Below the pieces are notes generated by a model, which was given only the letters and a program-made list of their open reading frames with translations, was not told where the DNA came from and did no database searches. From NCBI GenBank assembly GCA_022563855.1, contig JADFMN010000004.1, positions 1 through 64,000 of the forward strand: a stretch of DNA of 64,000 bases. Direction: 5' to 3'. The stretch comes from Armatimonadota bacterium. Its GTDB lineage: Bacteria > Armatimonadota > Fimbriimonadia > Fimbriimonadales > Fimbriimonadaceae. The position numbers and the translations under genes were made by a program. How positions within the stretch are numbered: position 1 is the first letter of the stretch; every line of letters begins with the position of its first letter. Positions 1-8,318 of the stretch are shown here, in pieces.

Positions 1-35
1 CTTAGTCTGCGGCTGGCGCGTGCCCCCAATCGCGC

Positions 36-135
36 TCCTTCGATCCGCTCAGGATGACGATTGGGGGTACTGATCCTATTCGCAATATCCTTTCCTTCGA
101 CTCCGCTCAGGATGACGATTATGGGTACTGACTCC
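36..135. repeat. Two direct copies of a dispersed-type repeat
   Basis: Two imperfect copies of about 42 bp lie at 36-76 and 93-135. Both contain TCCTTCGA(C)TCC, then GCTCAGGATGACGATT and a GGGTACTGA(C)TCC tail. The period is about 57 bp. I see no reading frame in the first 200 bases. The sequence resembles intergenic repeats seen in several environmental bacterial genomes; that is recollection, not a search result. Confidence 0.6.
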
Positions 136-195
136 GAATTGCACTGCTGTTCGGCACAGGCATCCGAACAATAGTGGCGCAAGGTTTCGTAGTGC

Positions 196-201
196 CATAC
201 T
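196..201 (+). promoter_or_regulatory. Putative -10 element, near-leaderless start of the HIT gene
   Basis: CATACT lies six bases before the ATG at 208, with no Shine-Dalgarno sequence between. If this is the -10 box, transcription would start at or next to the start codon. No convincing -35 is visible. The same layout recurs at 2368, 42625, 43575, 47507 and 56334. Confidence 0.35.
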
Positions 202-207
202 CCAAGC

Positions 208-705
208 ATGGCCGAGAGGCTATGGGCACCGTGGCGGTTTGACTACATCGCGCAGGCTGGCAAGTCGGGCGCCAGCGGCAACATCTTCGTAGACCTCCCC
301 GCCGAGGACAGCGATCGCGAGAACTTGATTCTGTTTCGTGGTCGGACCGCGTTCGTGATCATGAACCGGTTCCCCTATACCAACGGCCACCTGATGGTCG
401 CGCCGTACCAGCAAACGCCTGAGATCGGTGGCCTGGACGACGAAGAGCTGCTCGAGATCAACCGGCTGATCGCCCGGTGCATCGAGTGGCTGAGAACCGC
501 GTACGAGCCGGAGGGGTTCAACGTCGGCGTAAACTTGGGCGCCGCCGCAGGTGCGGGAATCGCGAGCCACCTGCACTGGCACGTCGTGCCCAGGTGGTCG
601 GGCGACACAAACTTCATGACGACCGTCGCCGACACGCGGGTGATCCCCCAAGATCTGCGCGACTCGTACGACCTCTTGAAGAAGATCATCGAGGGTAGCG
701 AATGA
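208..705 (+). CDS. HIT family nucleotide-binding protein
   Basis: A 165-residue histidine-triad protein, the usual size for bacterial HIT hydrolases/adenylyltransferases that act on nucleoside phosphoramidates or dinucleoside polyphosphates in the cytosol. The triad is visible as His121-x-His123-x-His125 in SHLHWHVVPRW, and the upstream NRFPYTNGHLMVAPY block is also typical. The start ATG lacks a ribosome-binding site and may be leaderless. The stop overlaps the next gene by 4 bases (ATGA), so it is likely cotranscribed with the uracil-DNA glycosylase. The exact substrate cannot be told from sequence. Confidence 0.9.
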   Translation: MAERLWAPWRFDYIAQAGKSGASGNIFVDLPAEDSDRENLILFRGRTAFVIMNRFPYTNGHLMVAPYQQTPEIGGLDDEELLEINRLIARCIEWLRTAYEPEGFNVGVNLGAAAGAGIASHLHWHVVPRWSGDTNFMTTVADTRVIPQDLRDSYDLLKKIIEGSE

Positions 706-1307
706 ACCTGGACGAACTCCGAGACTCGGCCTCGACCTGCACAGCCTGCGGACTGTCAGAACGAAGAACCAACGTTGTGTTTGGCGAAGGCAACCCCCGA
801 GCGCCGCTGGTCATCGTCGGAGAAGGCCCCGGAGAAGAGGAGGACAAGACCGGTCGTCCGTTCGTCGGACGAGCCGGCAAGATGCTGGACAAGGCGCTCG
901 CCGACAACGACCTTTCGCGAGACGACGTGTACATATGCAACACGCTGAAGTGCCGTGCGTGCGAGTGGATCGGCGACCGCCCGCGCAACCGCCCTCCGAC
1001 GCCAGAAGAGGTCGCGACCTGCCGGCAGTGGCTTGTTCCGCAACTGGCCGCGATCGCGCCTCGCGTGATTCTCTGCGTCGGCGCGCCGAGTGCGAAGAAC
1101 CTGATCCGATCGGACTTCAAGATAACGCGCGAGCGCGGCAAGTACTTCGAGTGCGAATACGCGCGGGTCGCCATCGCGACCCTGCACCCGGCGTACGTCT
1201 TGCGCCTACAATCCGCGACGAACGACGGCGGGTACTCGCTTATCGTGTCGGACATCGGTCGTGCGTGGGCGTGCGCCCAGAAGCTGCTTGAGACCGCGAG
1301 CGTATGA
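702..1307 (+). CDS. Type 4 uracil-DNA glycosylase (Fe-S)
   Basis: A 201-residue family 4 (UdgA-type) uracil-DNA glycosylase that removes uracil from DNA at the start of base-excision repair. Visible family marks are the N-terminal CTAC cysteine pair, GEGPGEEED (motif 1), NTLKC and TCRQW supplying the other iron-sulfur ligands, and HPAYVLR near the C terminus (motif 2). It starts by ATGA overlap with the HIT gene and its stop overlaps the following flavoenzyme by 4 bases. The three genes are probably one transcript. Confidence 0.92.
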   Translation: MNLDELRDSASTCTACGLSERRTNVVFGEGNPRAPLVIVGEGPGEEEDKTGRPFVGRAGKMLDKALADNDLSRDDVYICNTLKCRACEWIGDRPRNRPPTPEEVATCRQWLVPQLAAIAPRVILCVGAPSAKNLIRSDFKITRERGKYFECEYARVAIATLHPAYVLRLQSATNDGGYSLIVSDIGRAWACAQKLLETASV

Positions 1308-2314
1308 ACGTAGCGATCATCGGCAGCGGGCTCATGGGATCGTGCGCCGCGCGGGAGTTGGCGAAGCGCGGGCACGAGGTCACGGCGTTCGACCAGTTCG
1401 AGCTCGGGCACACTTTGGGCTCGTCGCACGGCACTTCGCGGATTGTCCGCAAAGCGTACGCGGACCGCATGTACACCGAGATCCTGCTGGACGCGTATCC
1501 GATGTGGCGCGAGCTGGAGGAGGAGGCGGGCGAGCGACTGCTGTACGAAGTCGGGCTACTGTACTTCGGAAGCGAGACTGCGCCTGAGATCGTCGACCAG
1601 ATCGAGGCGCTGACCGACCTGGAGGTTCCGTTCGAACTGAAACGAGGCAACGAAGCAGGAATTGCGCTGGAGCCGGACGAAGTCGGAGTTTTCACGCCCG
1701 AAGCCGGCTGGGTTCATCCGCCGACAGTGCTGGGCGCCGCACGTCGGATCGCGTCGTATCGCGGCGCGCGGTTCGTCCAGCGAAAGATCGAGCGGCTCGA
1801 CGATCTCGCCAGTTTCGACAGAACCGTCGTCACGGCTGGCGCCTGGGTGCGGAGGTTCGTCGACGTACCGGTCAGCGTGCGCCAAGCGACGTTCGCGTAC
1901 GTGCGGGGCGTCCACACGGGGCCAGTGTTCATCGAGGCGAGACGCGGCCAGGTGTACGGGTTTCCGAGCGAGCCCGGGAACGAATCGATCAAGGTCGGCT
2001 GCCACGATCTGCTGAGGGAGATAGATCCGGATGAACCGCGAGGCGGGCCGGACGACGACGCCCTTGAGATCATTCGAGACTTCTGCGTCCGAAGATTCGG
2101 CATGGATGAACCCGAAATCGTGGACGCCCAGACCTGCCTGTACACGCGAACGCCGGACGAGCACTTCAGAATCGGCTCTATCGACGACCGAACCGTCGTG
2201 GCCAGCGCGTGCAGCGGACACGGCTTCAAGTTCGGCCCGTGGATCGGTAAACTTCTCGCCGACATGTGCGAAGGCAAGGCGGACGTCGGCAGGTGGCCGT
2301 GTTTTTCCCTCTGA
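1304..2314 (+). CDS. FAD-dependent oxidoreductase, sarcosine / N-methyltryptophan oxidase-like
   Basis: A 336-residue DAO-fold flavoenzyme. The N terminus has the dinucleotide-binding GSGLMGSCAARELAKRG, followed by SSHGTSRIVRKAY as in monomeric sarcosine oxidase and SolA. Near the C terminus CLYTRTPDEHF and GHGFKFGPWIGKLL match the segment that carries the covalently attached FAD cysteine in that family (established knowledge), so a covalent flavin is plausible. It probably oxidises an N-methylated amino acid; the substrate is unknown. It overlaps the glycosylase gene by 4 bases. Confidence 0.82.
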   Translation: MNVAIIGSGLMGSCAARELAKRGHEVTAFDQFELGHTLGSSHGTSRIVRKAYADRMYTEILLDAYPMWRELEEEAGERLLYEVGLLYFGSETAPEIVDQIEALTDLEVPFELKRGNEAGIALEPDEVGVFTPEAGWVHPPTVLGAARRIASYRGARFVQRKIERLDDLASFDRTVVTAGAWVRRFVDVPVSVRQATFAYVRGVHTGPVFIEARRGQVYGFPSEPGNESIKVGCHDLLREIDPDEPRGGPDDDALEIIRDFCVRRFGMDEPEIVDAQTCLYTRTPDEHFRIGSIDDRTVVASACSGHGFKFGPWIGKLLADMCEGKADVGRWPCFSL

Positions 2315-2367
2315 CATCCGCTCCGTCTCCCAAAGAAGCAAACGCCCCGATCGCGCGAGCGGGTCGG

Positions 2368-2373
2368 ACATAA
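2368..2373 (+). promoter_or_regulatory. Putative -10 element for plsC (leaderless GTG)
   Basis: CATAAT lies seven bases before the GTG start at 2381, with no Shine-Dalgarno sequence. It fits the leaderless-type promoters seen elsewhere in the window. Confidence 0.35.
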
Positions 2374-2380
2374 TCGCGTC

Positions 2381-3109
2381 GTGGATCGCGGAGGCAACCG
2401 TTGGTACTGGTTCGTCATCTTCGTCGCGCGACAGATCATCCTGCGCGCGCTGAGCGGCGGTATGAAGGTCGTCGGGCTTGAGAACGTTCCAGAGTCCGGC
2501 GGGGTCATCTTTGCGCCGAACCACGTTTCGATGTTCGATCCGCCGATCGTCTCCTGCGCCTCCCCGAGAGCCGTGATGTTCATGGCGAAAGAGGAGCTGT
2601 TTCGGCCCCCGATTTTTGGTTCGCTCATCAGAAGCGTCGGTGCTTTCCCGGTGAGGAGAGGGCCGGGAGACGTGTCGGCGATCAAGCTCGCCATTTCGAA
2701 GCTCAAGCAAGGCAACGTGCTCATTATGTTTCCTGAGGGCACACGAGGCGACGGGAAGACGCTTGGAGAAATCCAATCAGGTGTGGCGATGCTTGCAAAG
2801 CGATCCGGTGCGCTTGTCGTTCCGGTCGGAGTGTACGGCTCGCACAAGATCTTGCCGAAGGGTGCGAAACTTCCGCGCTTCTCTCGACTGAAAGTCGCGT
2901 TCGGCGAGCCGATCAAGTACACGGACACAGCTACAGCGCAGACGGAGAAGGAGAACCGCAAGCTGTTCGCCGACGAGCTATCGATAAGGATTCTCGAACA
3001 GTGTCGGATCGCCGGGCTCGAACTCAGAACCGGGCGTCAATCTGCAGACCGAGGATCACCTGATCCTGGCGAAAGAGAAAACGGAAGGTCGCCCCCTCGA
3101 CAGGACTGA
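2381..3109 (+). CDS. plsC: 1-acyl-sn-glycerol-3-phosphate acyltransferase
   Basis: A 242-residue membrane-associated acyltransferase converting lysophosphatidate to phosphatidate in phospholipid synthesis. The catalytic HX4D box is His48 to Asp53 in NHVSMFDP, and the glycerophosphate-binding FPEGTR box lies near residue 118. The start is GTG. The last 30 or so residues after EQCRIAGLEL are polar and unlike the family; they are read from DNA that also encodes the C terminus of the opposite-strand gene (86-bp tail-to-tail overlap). They may be a run-on caused by loss of an earlier stop. Confidence 0.9.
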   Translation: MDRGGNRWYWFVIFVARQIILRALSGGMKVVGLENVPESGGVIFAPNHVSMFDPPIVSCASPRAVMFMAKEELFRPPIFGSLIRSVGAFPVRRGPGDVSAIKLAISKLKQGNVLIMFPEGTRGDGKTLGEIQSGVAMLAKRSGALVVPVGVYGSHKILPKGAKLPRFSRLKVAFGEPIKYTDTATAQTEKENRKLFADELSIRILEQCRIAGLELRTGRQSADRGSPDPGERENGRSPPRQD

Positions 3110-3635
3110 TCTCAAACCCGGCCGTTAGTCTCATCGTGTCGTGCTCGGCGACAAGGATGAGATGCTTGCTGAACGGAAGCCTCGCGCCACCGAACGCCAC
3201 GCCCCTTTCCTTGTTCCAAAGGCCGATGGTCAGCTCGGTCGGCACATCTTGATTGTGCACCCCGTAGTTCCCGTACCGAAACGTGACGGCGACGTAAATC
3301 CCGCGACCGTCCTCGGTCACGTTCAAAGCGTCCTGTACGCCGAAGCTGATGCCGGGCGCAAAGTCGGTCAGCGGAACCATGTAGTTGTAGGCGAAGTTCA
3401 CGCTGGTCAACATTCGGCTTGAATCGAGGCTCTCTGCGCTGAACTCAAGTTCGAACAGCTCCCCGAGGCCGATGCCGATCCAGCCCTGCGTCCGGTCGCG
3501 GCTTGGCACTGCCAGGAAGTCGAGCCGCACGGTGCTAGACAGCAGTTTGCGCCCCGTAGGGATTAGAATCAGCCGATCTGCAGCAGCCGGCAGTCCGGCA
3601 CAGACGAGACAGAGAGCGCACAGCGCGCGCCTCAT
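3024..3635 (-). CDS. Exported protein, probable outer-membrane beta-barrel
   Basis: A 203-residue protein with a clear signal peptide (MRRALCALCLVCAGLPAAA). Many alternating hydrophobic strands follow, and it ends in a terminal aromatic residue (DARF), typical of outer-membrane barrels. I recognise no named family. It resembles small barrels of unknown function in diderm bacteria, perhaps of the YjbH-like type. A perfect TATAAT lies upstream at 3719-3724 on the same strand. Its 3' end overlaps plsC by 86 bp in the opposite orientation. Confidence 0.6.
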   Translation of the reverse strand: MRRALCALCLVCAGLPAAADRLILIPTGRKLLSSTVRLDFLAVPSRDRTQGWIGIGLGELFELEFSAESLDSSRMLTSVNFAYNYMVPLTDFAPGISFGVQDALNVTEDGRGIYVAVTFRYGNYGVHNQDVPTELTIGLWNKERGVAFGGARLPFSKHLILVAEHDTMRLTAGFEISPVEGATFRFLFRQDQVILGLQIDARF

Positions 3636-3718
3636 CGGGCGCCCCTGCCAACCAATCGGTTTGACGACGATTCCATGATGCGGGTCTTGGGGGCTGCAGG
3701 TGTGGGCACTAGCGCCTC

Positions 3719-3724
3719 ATTATA
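3719..3724 (-). promoter_or_regulatory. Perfect -10 box (TATAAT) for the exported barrel protein
   Basis: TATAAT on the minus strand, 84 bases ahead of the ATG at 3635. No good -35 hexamer is visible at 16-18 bases upstream. The interval 3636-3759 otherwise holds no gene. Confidence 0.4.
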
Positions 3725-3759
3725 GACGCGCTGCGCAGGTTGCTTGGTGCTGTTCGAGA

Positions 3760-4593
3760 TCACTCCGCCCACCCCGGTACAAACTTGCCGTCCGGGTTGA
3801 ACAGCTCTTTGGCTCTAGCTTCCATGTACGAAGGCTGAGGAGTGCGCCTACGATATCCGCGCGGCCCGATCACCCAACCCTCCGCTGTTTTCGATGGCTC
3901 ATCATCGCACCAGATAGTACACGACGCACGGTCGATCGCCTGAATCCGCTCCGCCGTTTGAACCGCATCGTCGAACTCGCTTCGCAAAGTTCGCTGGATG
4001 TAGCACGGTTCGTGAGAGTCGTCTAAGAGATCGACGGAATCGAGTGGCAGAGCGCCGATGGGCAAGGCGCGCAGAGTTGCCGATACGATGACGCCCAGCT
4101 CGCCGCGCGAACCAACGAACAGCTTGTGCACGTCGTAGCCCGCGACGCTCTTCACGACCTTGCTGCCGCACTTTGCCACCGTACCCGCTGAGCGCACGAC
4201 TTGCAGTCCGAGCGTCCACTCTCGCGGACCTCCGGCCTGCGCCTGCAATCCGTGCGGCAGGTTCATTGCCAGCAGCCCGCCGACCGTGCCTGGGAAGCCA
4301 GCAACGGACGCCGGAAACTCGTTTGGCGACAACAGCGGCAGGCACAGGTCGTGCTCCTTCAGAGCCTCTTGCAGCTCGGCGATAGGCGTCCCCGCGAGCA
4401 CGACGACGACTTGATCGGCAGGCTCGAACTCGACAATTCCCGTCAACTCAGCTAGCGAGAGTTCTTCGCCGCCCGAGTCGGGCAGAAACGAGGTCTTTGT
4501 TCGAAGCCCGACAGGGCGGAAGCGCTTGGTCGCCCGAACCGCTTCTTGCACATCTTCTATCGTGCGTATGCTCAAGTCGCAGCTCCGCGCCAC
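3760..4593 (-). CDS. glcE: Glycolate oxidase FAD-binding subunit GlcE-like
   Basis: A 277-residue PCMH-type FAD-binding protein, shorter than typical GlcE (about 350 residues). Visible marks are FPGTVGGLLAMNLPHG and GSKVVKSVAGYDVHKLFVGSRGELGVI, the two flavin-binding stretches of the family. It follows glcD with a 22-bp overlap, as in glycolate oxidase operons where GlcDEF oxidise glycolate to glyoxylate at the membrane. The iron-sulfur subunit glcF does not follow; the next gene downstream is the unrelated barrel protein. Confidence 0.82.
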   Translation of the reverse strand: MARSCDLSIRTIEDVQEAVRATKRFRPVGLRTKTSFLPDSGGEELSLAELTGIVEFEPADQVVVVLAGTPIAELQEALKEHDLCLPLLSPNEFPASVAGFPGTVGGLLAMNLPHGLQAQAGGPREWTLGLQVVRSAGTVAKCGSKVVKSVAGYDVHKLFVGSRGELGVIVSATLRALPIGALPLDSVDLLDDSHEPCYIQRTLRSEFDDAVQTAERIQAIDRASCTIWCDDEPSKTAEGWVIGPRGYRRRTPQPSYMEARAKELFNPDGKFVPGWAE

Positions 4594-6005
4594 CTTCGCA
4601 TATGCTCAACGCAACCTTTTTGATCTGGGATGATCTTGCACGGGTTGCAAAGTTCGCCAGGGTTGAATATCGCGCGAGCGTCGCGCTGCAAGCCCATGTC
4701 GTCGTCGTTGAACATGAGGCGCAGCAACTCCGCCTTCTCAACGCCGATGCCGTGCTCGCCGGACGCGCTCCCTCCCAGCTCGATGCACTTGCGAATCACT
4801 TGCTCTCCGGCTGCAACGACCGCATCGACAGTGCCCGGTATGCGATCGTCGAAGTAGAAGATCGGATGCAGGTTGCCGTCTCCGGCGTGGAACATGTTGC
4901 CGACGCCTAGCCCGTGCTGGGCTGCAACGTCGTAGATGAACTCAAGCATCTCCGGCAGCTTCGAGCGCGGGATCACACCATCGTGCGTGATGATGGTCGG
5001 TGCGAGCCGCCCCATCGCGCCGATCCCCTTCTTTCTCGCCGTCCACAGGCGCTGGCGATCCGCTTCGGTTGCAGCGATCTGCACCTCGATCGCTCCGAAC
5101 TCCAAGCACAGCTCCCGAACTGCGGATATCTCCTTCGTCGTGACGTCGCTCTCGCCGTCGCACTCGATCAAAAGCAGCGCCTCTGTGTCTTTCGGCACGT
5201 CTAGATGAAACGCTGCCTGGACGGCCACCAAGCAGTTCCTATCGATCATCTCTAGCGCGGCCGGAATGATCCCCCGGCTGATGATCGCGGCGACGGACTC
5301 CGTGGCCGCACGGACGCTCGGGAACGAGGCGAGCGCCGTCTCGATGCTCGCTGGAACCGGGACCAGCCTCACCCAGGCTTCTGTGACGACTCCCAGCGTC
5401 CCCTCTGAGCCCACGACCAGCGCCAGCAAATCGAGTCCCGGCGTGTCTCGGACGCGACTGCCGATGCTGACGACCTCTCCCTCGGCATCCACCAGCGTGA
5501 CTTCCAGGATGTGCTGAGAGGTCACGCCGTGCTTCAGGGTGTGCGGCCCGCCGGAGTTCTCGGCGATGTTCCCTCCGATCGTGCACACGGTCTGACTCGA
5601 TGGATCGGGCGCAAAATGCAGCCCGTACTCCGCGACTGCGCGCGAGAGGTGCAAATTGACGGCGCCAGCCTGTGCCTTCAAACATCGATTCTCCACGTCG
5701 ATCTCCAGAATCTTGTTCATCCGCTTGGTCGAGATGAGAATCCCGCCCATGGCTGGCAGCGCGCCTCCGCTCAAACCTGTTCCTGCACCGCGCGGGGTGT
5801 ACGGCACACGGTTGGCAGTACACCACTGAACAACTCGCTGGACTTCCTGTGTGTCTACTGGAAGCACAACGCATGCGGGTGGAGACCGGTCGATCGTGTA
5901 CGCGTCGCAGTCGTACGCACGCTGCACGGCTGAGCCGGCGAGCACGCGCTCGTCGTCGAGCAGCTCAGACATCGACTGCACCAGATCGCGTTCATCCTGC
6001 GCCAT
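4572..6005 (-). CDS. glcD: Glycolate oxidase subunit GlcD (FAD-linked oxidase)
   Basis: A 477-residue flavoprotein of the GlcD / D-lactate dehydrogenase family. Residues around 70-85 (PRGAGTGLSGGALP) and GGNIAENSGGPHTLKHG bind FAD. The C-terminal half carries NMFHAGDGNLHP and SGEHGIGVEK, the conserved substrate/FAD-cap histidines of the family. It oxidises glycolate (or D-lactate) and passes electrons on with GlcE and normally GlcF. It is transcribed ahead of glcE with overlapping ends, which implies coupled translation. Confidence 0.9.
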   Translation of the reverse strand: MAQDERDLVQSMSELLDDERVLAGSAVQRAYDCDAYTIDRSPPACVVLPVDTQEVQRVVQWCTANRVPYTPRGAGTGLSGGALPAMGGILISTKRMNKILEIDVENRCLKAQAGAVNLHLSRAVAEYGLHFAPDPSSQTVCTIGGNIAENSGGPHTLKHGVTSQHILEVTLVDAEGEVVSIGSRVRDTPGLDLLALVVGSEGTLGVVTEAWVRLVPVPASIETALASFPSVRAATESVAAIISRGIIPAALEMIDRNCLVAVQAAFHLDVPKDTEALLLIECDGESDVTTKEISAVRELCLEFGAIEVQIAATEADRQRLWTARKKGIGAMGRLAPTIITHDGVIPRSKLPEMLEFIYDVAAQHGLGVGNMFHAGDGNLHPIFYFDDRIPGTVDAVVAAGEQVIRKCIELGGSASGEHGIGVEKAELLRLMFNDDDMGLQRDARAIFNPGELCNPCKIIPDQKGCVEHMRRWRGAAT

Positions 6006-6048
6006 ACGGCGATTCTATCCGCTCAGTCCGTGAGTAAGCTTAGAGAGC

Positions 6049-6654
6049 ATGTTCGTGACGTTCGAAGGCCCGGAGGGGTCCGGCAAGAGCACGGTGCTGA
6101 AGGAGATCGCCGTTCGCTTGAAGGCTGAGGGGATCGCTGTCGTCACGACCCGTGAGCCAGGCGGCAGCCCGGTCGGCGAGCAGGTCCGGAAAATCTTGCT
6201 GCACGGCCAAGAGCTGGAACCGATCGCCGAGCTGTTTCTCTTCCTGGCCGATCGGGCGCAGCACGGTGCGACCGTCATCAGGCCGGCGCTTGCCAACGGC
6301 AGTTACGTCCTGTGCGATCGATACGCGGATTCGACCGTCGTCTATCAGGGGCACGCGAGGGGCCTTGACAAGGAGCGAATCCGAAGCCTCAACGATTTGG
6401 CGACCGGCGGGCTGCGTCCGGACCTGACGATCCTATTGGATATTGAACCTGAGATCGGCTTGAGCCGCGTCAGCGACCGTGACCGGCTAGACGACGAACC
6501 GATCGAGTTCCATCGGCGCGTGAGAGACGGATTCCTGCGCGAAGCCGAGCTTCAGCCAGAGCGGTGGCGCGTCATCGACGCTTCCCAGCCGCTGGCCGAC
6601 GTGGTCGAGCGGTGCTGGGATGCGTTTACCGACGTCAGTTCGAAGCGCGGCTAG
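6049..6654 (+). CDS. tmk: Thymidylate kinase
   Basis: A 201-residue dTMP kinase (dTMP + ATP to dTDP), essential for dTTP supply. The P-loop GPEGSGKST is at residues 7-15, the DRY motif (CDRYADSTVVYQG) is in the middle, and the lid region is GLSRVSDRDRLDDEPIEFHRRVRDGFL. The gene is free-standing. It is divergent from glcD and its 3' end overlaps the stop of cheW by 4 bases tail to tail. Confidence 0.95.
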   Translation: MFVTFEGPEGSGKSTVLKEIAVRLKAEGIAVVTTREPGGSPVGEQVRKILLHGQELEPIAELFLFLADRAQHGATVIRPALANGSYVLCDRYADSTVVYQGHARGLDKERIRSLNDLATGGLRPDLTILLDIEPEIGLSRVSDRDRLDDEPIEFHRRVRDGFLREAELQPERWRVIDASQPLADVVERCWDAFTDVSSKRG

Positions 6655-7124
6655 GCAGCGAAGTCGGACGATTCCTTGCCCTGACTCAGAATCCGTTCTC
6701 GGACATCTGCCGGGAGGATGTGGTTCGGTTCTAGGAGAACGACCAAGCGCTCATCATCTTTGCCCACTCCAGACAAGAAGTCATCGTTGCGATCCTTGAG
6801 CATCTCGGCAGCTTCGTCGATGTCGTCGCTGTCGAACATCACGATTCCGGCTACAGCGTCGACCTTGATGGCACACTTTCCCGTCTCCGTCCGTATGACG
6901 ATGTAGTTGGATCCCTCACCGTCCCACTCGGGGAAGGAGAACCGGACTCGCAGATCAATCGCCGGAATGGTCTCGCCCCTGAGGTCGAAGACTCCGAGAA
7001 ACATTTCGGGAGACTTAGGGATCGGCGTTGGCTTCTGTTCCGGCAGAATTCGCTCCACGGCATCGATCGGGATACCGTAGCGCTCATTGGCCAACAGAAA
7101 TACGATGAATTTTTGCTCTGACAT
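6651..7124 (-). CDS. cheW: CheW-like chemotaxis coupling protein
   Basis: A 157-residue single CheW domain. The opening KFIVFLLANERYGIPIDAVERIL and the middle GVFDLRGETIPAIDLRVRF are diagnostic. CheW bridges chemoreceptors and the kinase CheA, which fits an organism with a flagellar operon at 33.5-42 kb. No CheA, receptor or CheY lies nearby. The start has a good AGGAG seven bases upstream. Confidence 0.92.
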   Translation of the reverse strand: MSEQKFIVFLLANERYGIPIDAVERILPEQKPTPIPKSPEMFLGVFDLRGETIPAIDLRVRFSFPEWDGEGSNYIVIRTETGKCAIKVDAVAGIVMFDSDDIDEAAEMLKDRNDDFLSGVGKDDERLVVLLEPNHILPADVRERILSQGKESSDFAA

Positions 7125-7229
7125 GACAATACTCCTAGCGCATGGACTACAAATCCCTTATGCCACGCCGATATCTATGGCTACCCGGTAAAATCACCGG
7201 AGCTCCACTACATCAGGCGAAGTTAGACC

Positions 7230-8318
7230 ATGCTAGGAATCTTGCTCGTAGCAATAACAGTCGTACCCGAACGGCAATCCGACGCTGCAGACCGGTTTGA
7301 GCGGTATATGTCCAGGGCGAACAGCTTGACCGTAGACATCGAGGTTCGCGAGAAATCCAGCCCGCTCGTCGGCAGGGGAATTTTGGAGTGGCGACGACCG
7401 AACAGCCAGCGGTTCACAATCGACTGGGGGAGAGAGCGATTCGAGTTCGTCCAGTCGCCCAAGGGAGTGATTTCGATCCGTCATGACTGGATGCAGTACC
7501 ACGAAAACTTCGCGCGGAACACAATTGCGCCGCCGGCCGAAGAGCTCGCCGACAATGCGCAGTTGGCATACCCGGACATACTCCTGGCTACTACTCTTTC
7601 CGGCGATGATAGCTGGAAGCCGAATGGCACTGAAATCATCGCCGGTGTCCTCTGCGATGCATTGCGCTCACCGTTGAGGACGGCGTTCGGCGAAGGCCAC
7701 ACAACCGTTTGGATAGATCCAGCGGGACGCGTTCTCCGTTGGCACCGGCTGATGAACGGGCGAACCCAAGTGATCGACATTACCGTTGACTTGCTGAACT
7801 ACAAGTCAACATCTCGTTCGTCGTCAAACTTCTACAGCGTCGAACCTCCGCTCGGATACTCTCCAGCGTCGATCCCGTTGCCGATGTCACCTACCATCAC
7901 CGTCATGCAGCCGGCACCGCTTGGAAAGTGGTACGACGCGAGGGCAAAGAGAAACGTCGACGTCGCAGCGAAGGCGAAGGATCGTTTTATCGCGATCGTC
8001 TTCACCGATCCCGAGTCGAACATCTGCAAAGCTGCGGAACCTGCGTTCAACTCTCTGAGACAGCTTCTAGCCGAGCACGATTGCGAGCTGATCGAGCTGT
8101 CGCTTGGAGACAAGCAGCCGGACTTGGATAACAAGGACCCAGAGCGACCAGTGTTTTGGGATAGGAACGGTGAAATAGAGCGGTCTTACGGGATCGTCGG
8201 TACGCCGTATATAGTAGTCGTCGATCCGAGCGGCAACATCACCCGAGCTTGGCAAGGGTACCGAAAGGAGCTGAGAGACGAGATGTTCGAGACCCTGCTC
8301 AAGGCCTTCGACGACTAG
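7230..8318 (+). CDS. LolA-like domain fused to a thioredoxin-like domain
   Basis: A 362-residue exported protein with two parts. Residues 1 to about 200 resemble LolA/LolB-type lipid- or lipoprotein-binding beta folds (FERYMSRANSLTVDIEV near the start, and a DPAGRVLRWHRL strand). Residues about 235-362 are a thioredoxin-like fold ending in the cis-proline segment GTPYIVVVDPSG. The redox motif is degenerate: SNIC stands where CxxC is expected, so disulfide chemistry is doubtful. A short hydrophobic N terminus suggests export. It may bind and deliver something at the envelope; function is unknown. Confidence 0.65.
   Translation: MLGILLVAITVVPERQSDAADRFERYMSRANSLTVDIEVREKSSPLVGRGILEWRRPNSQRFTIDWGRERFEFVQSPKGVISIRHDWMQYHENFARNTIAPPAEELADNAQLAYPDILLATTLSGDDSWKPNGTEIIAGVLCDALRSPLRTAFGEGHTTVWIDPAGRVLRWHRLMNGRTQVIDITVDLLNYKSTSRSSSNFYSVEPPLGYSPASIPLPMSPTITVMQPAPLGKWYDARAKRNVDVAAKAKDRFIAIVFTDPESNICKAAEPAFNSLRQLLAEHDCELIELSLGDKQPDLDNKDPERPVFWDRNGEIERSYGIVGTPYIVVVDPSGNITRAWQGYRKELRDEMFETLLKAFDD

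Noticed and set aside
1556-2961. Two long minus-strand frames opposite the flavoenzyme and plsC
   Set aside because: Low-complexity Ser/Arg-rich shadows with no recognisable domain; both plus-strand genes have clear motifs.
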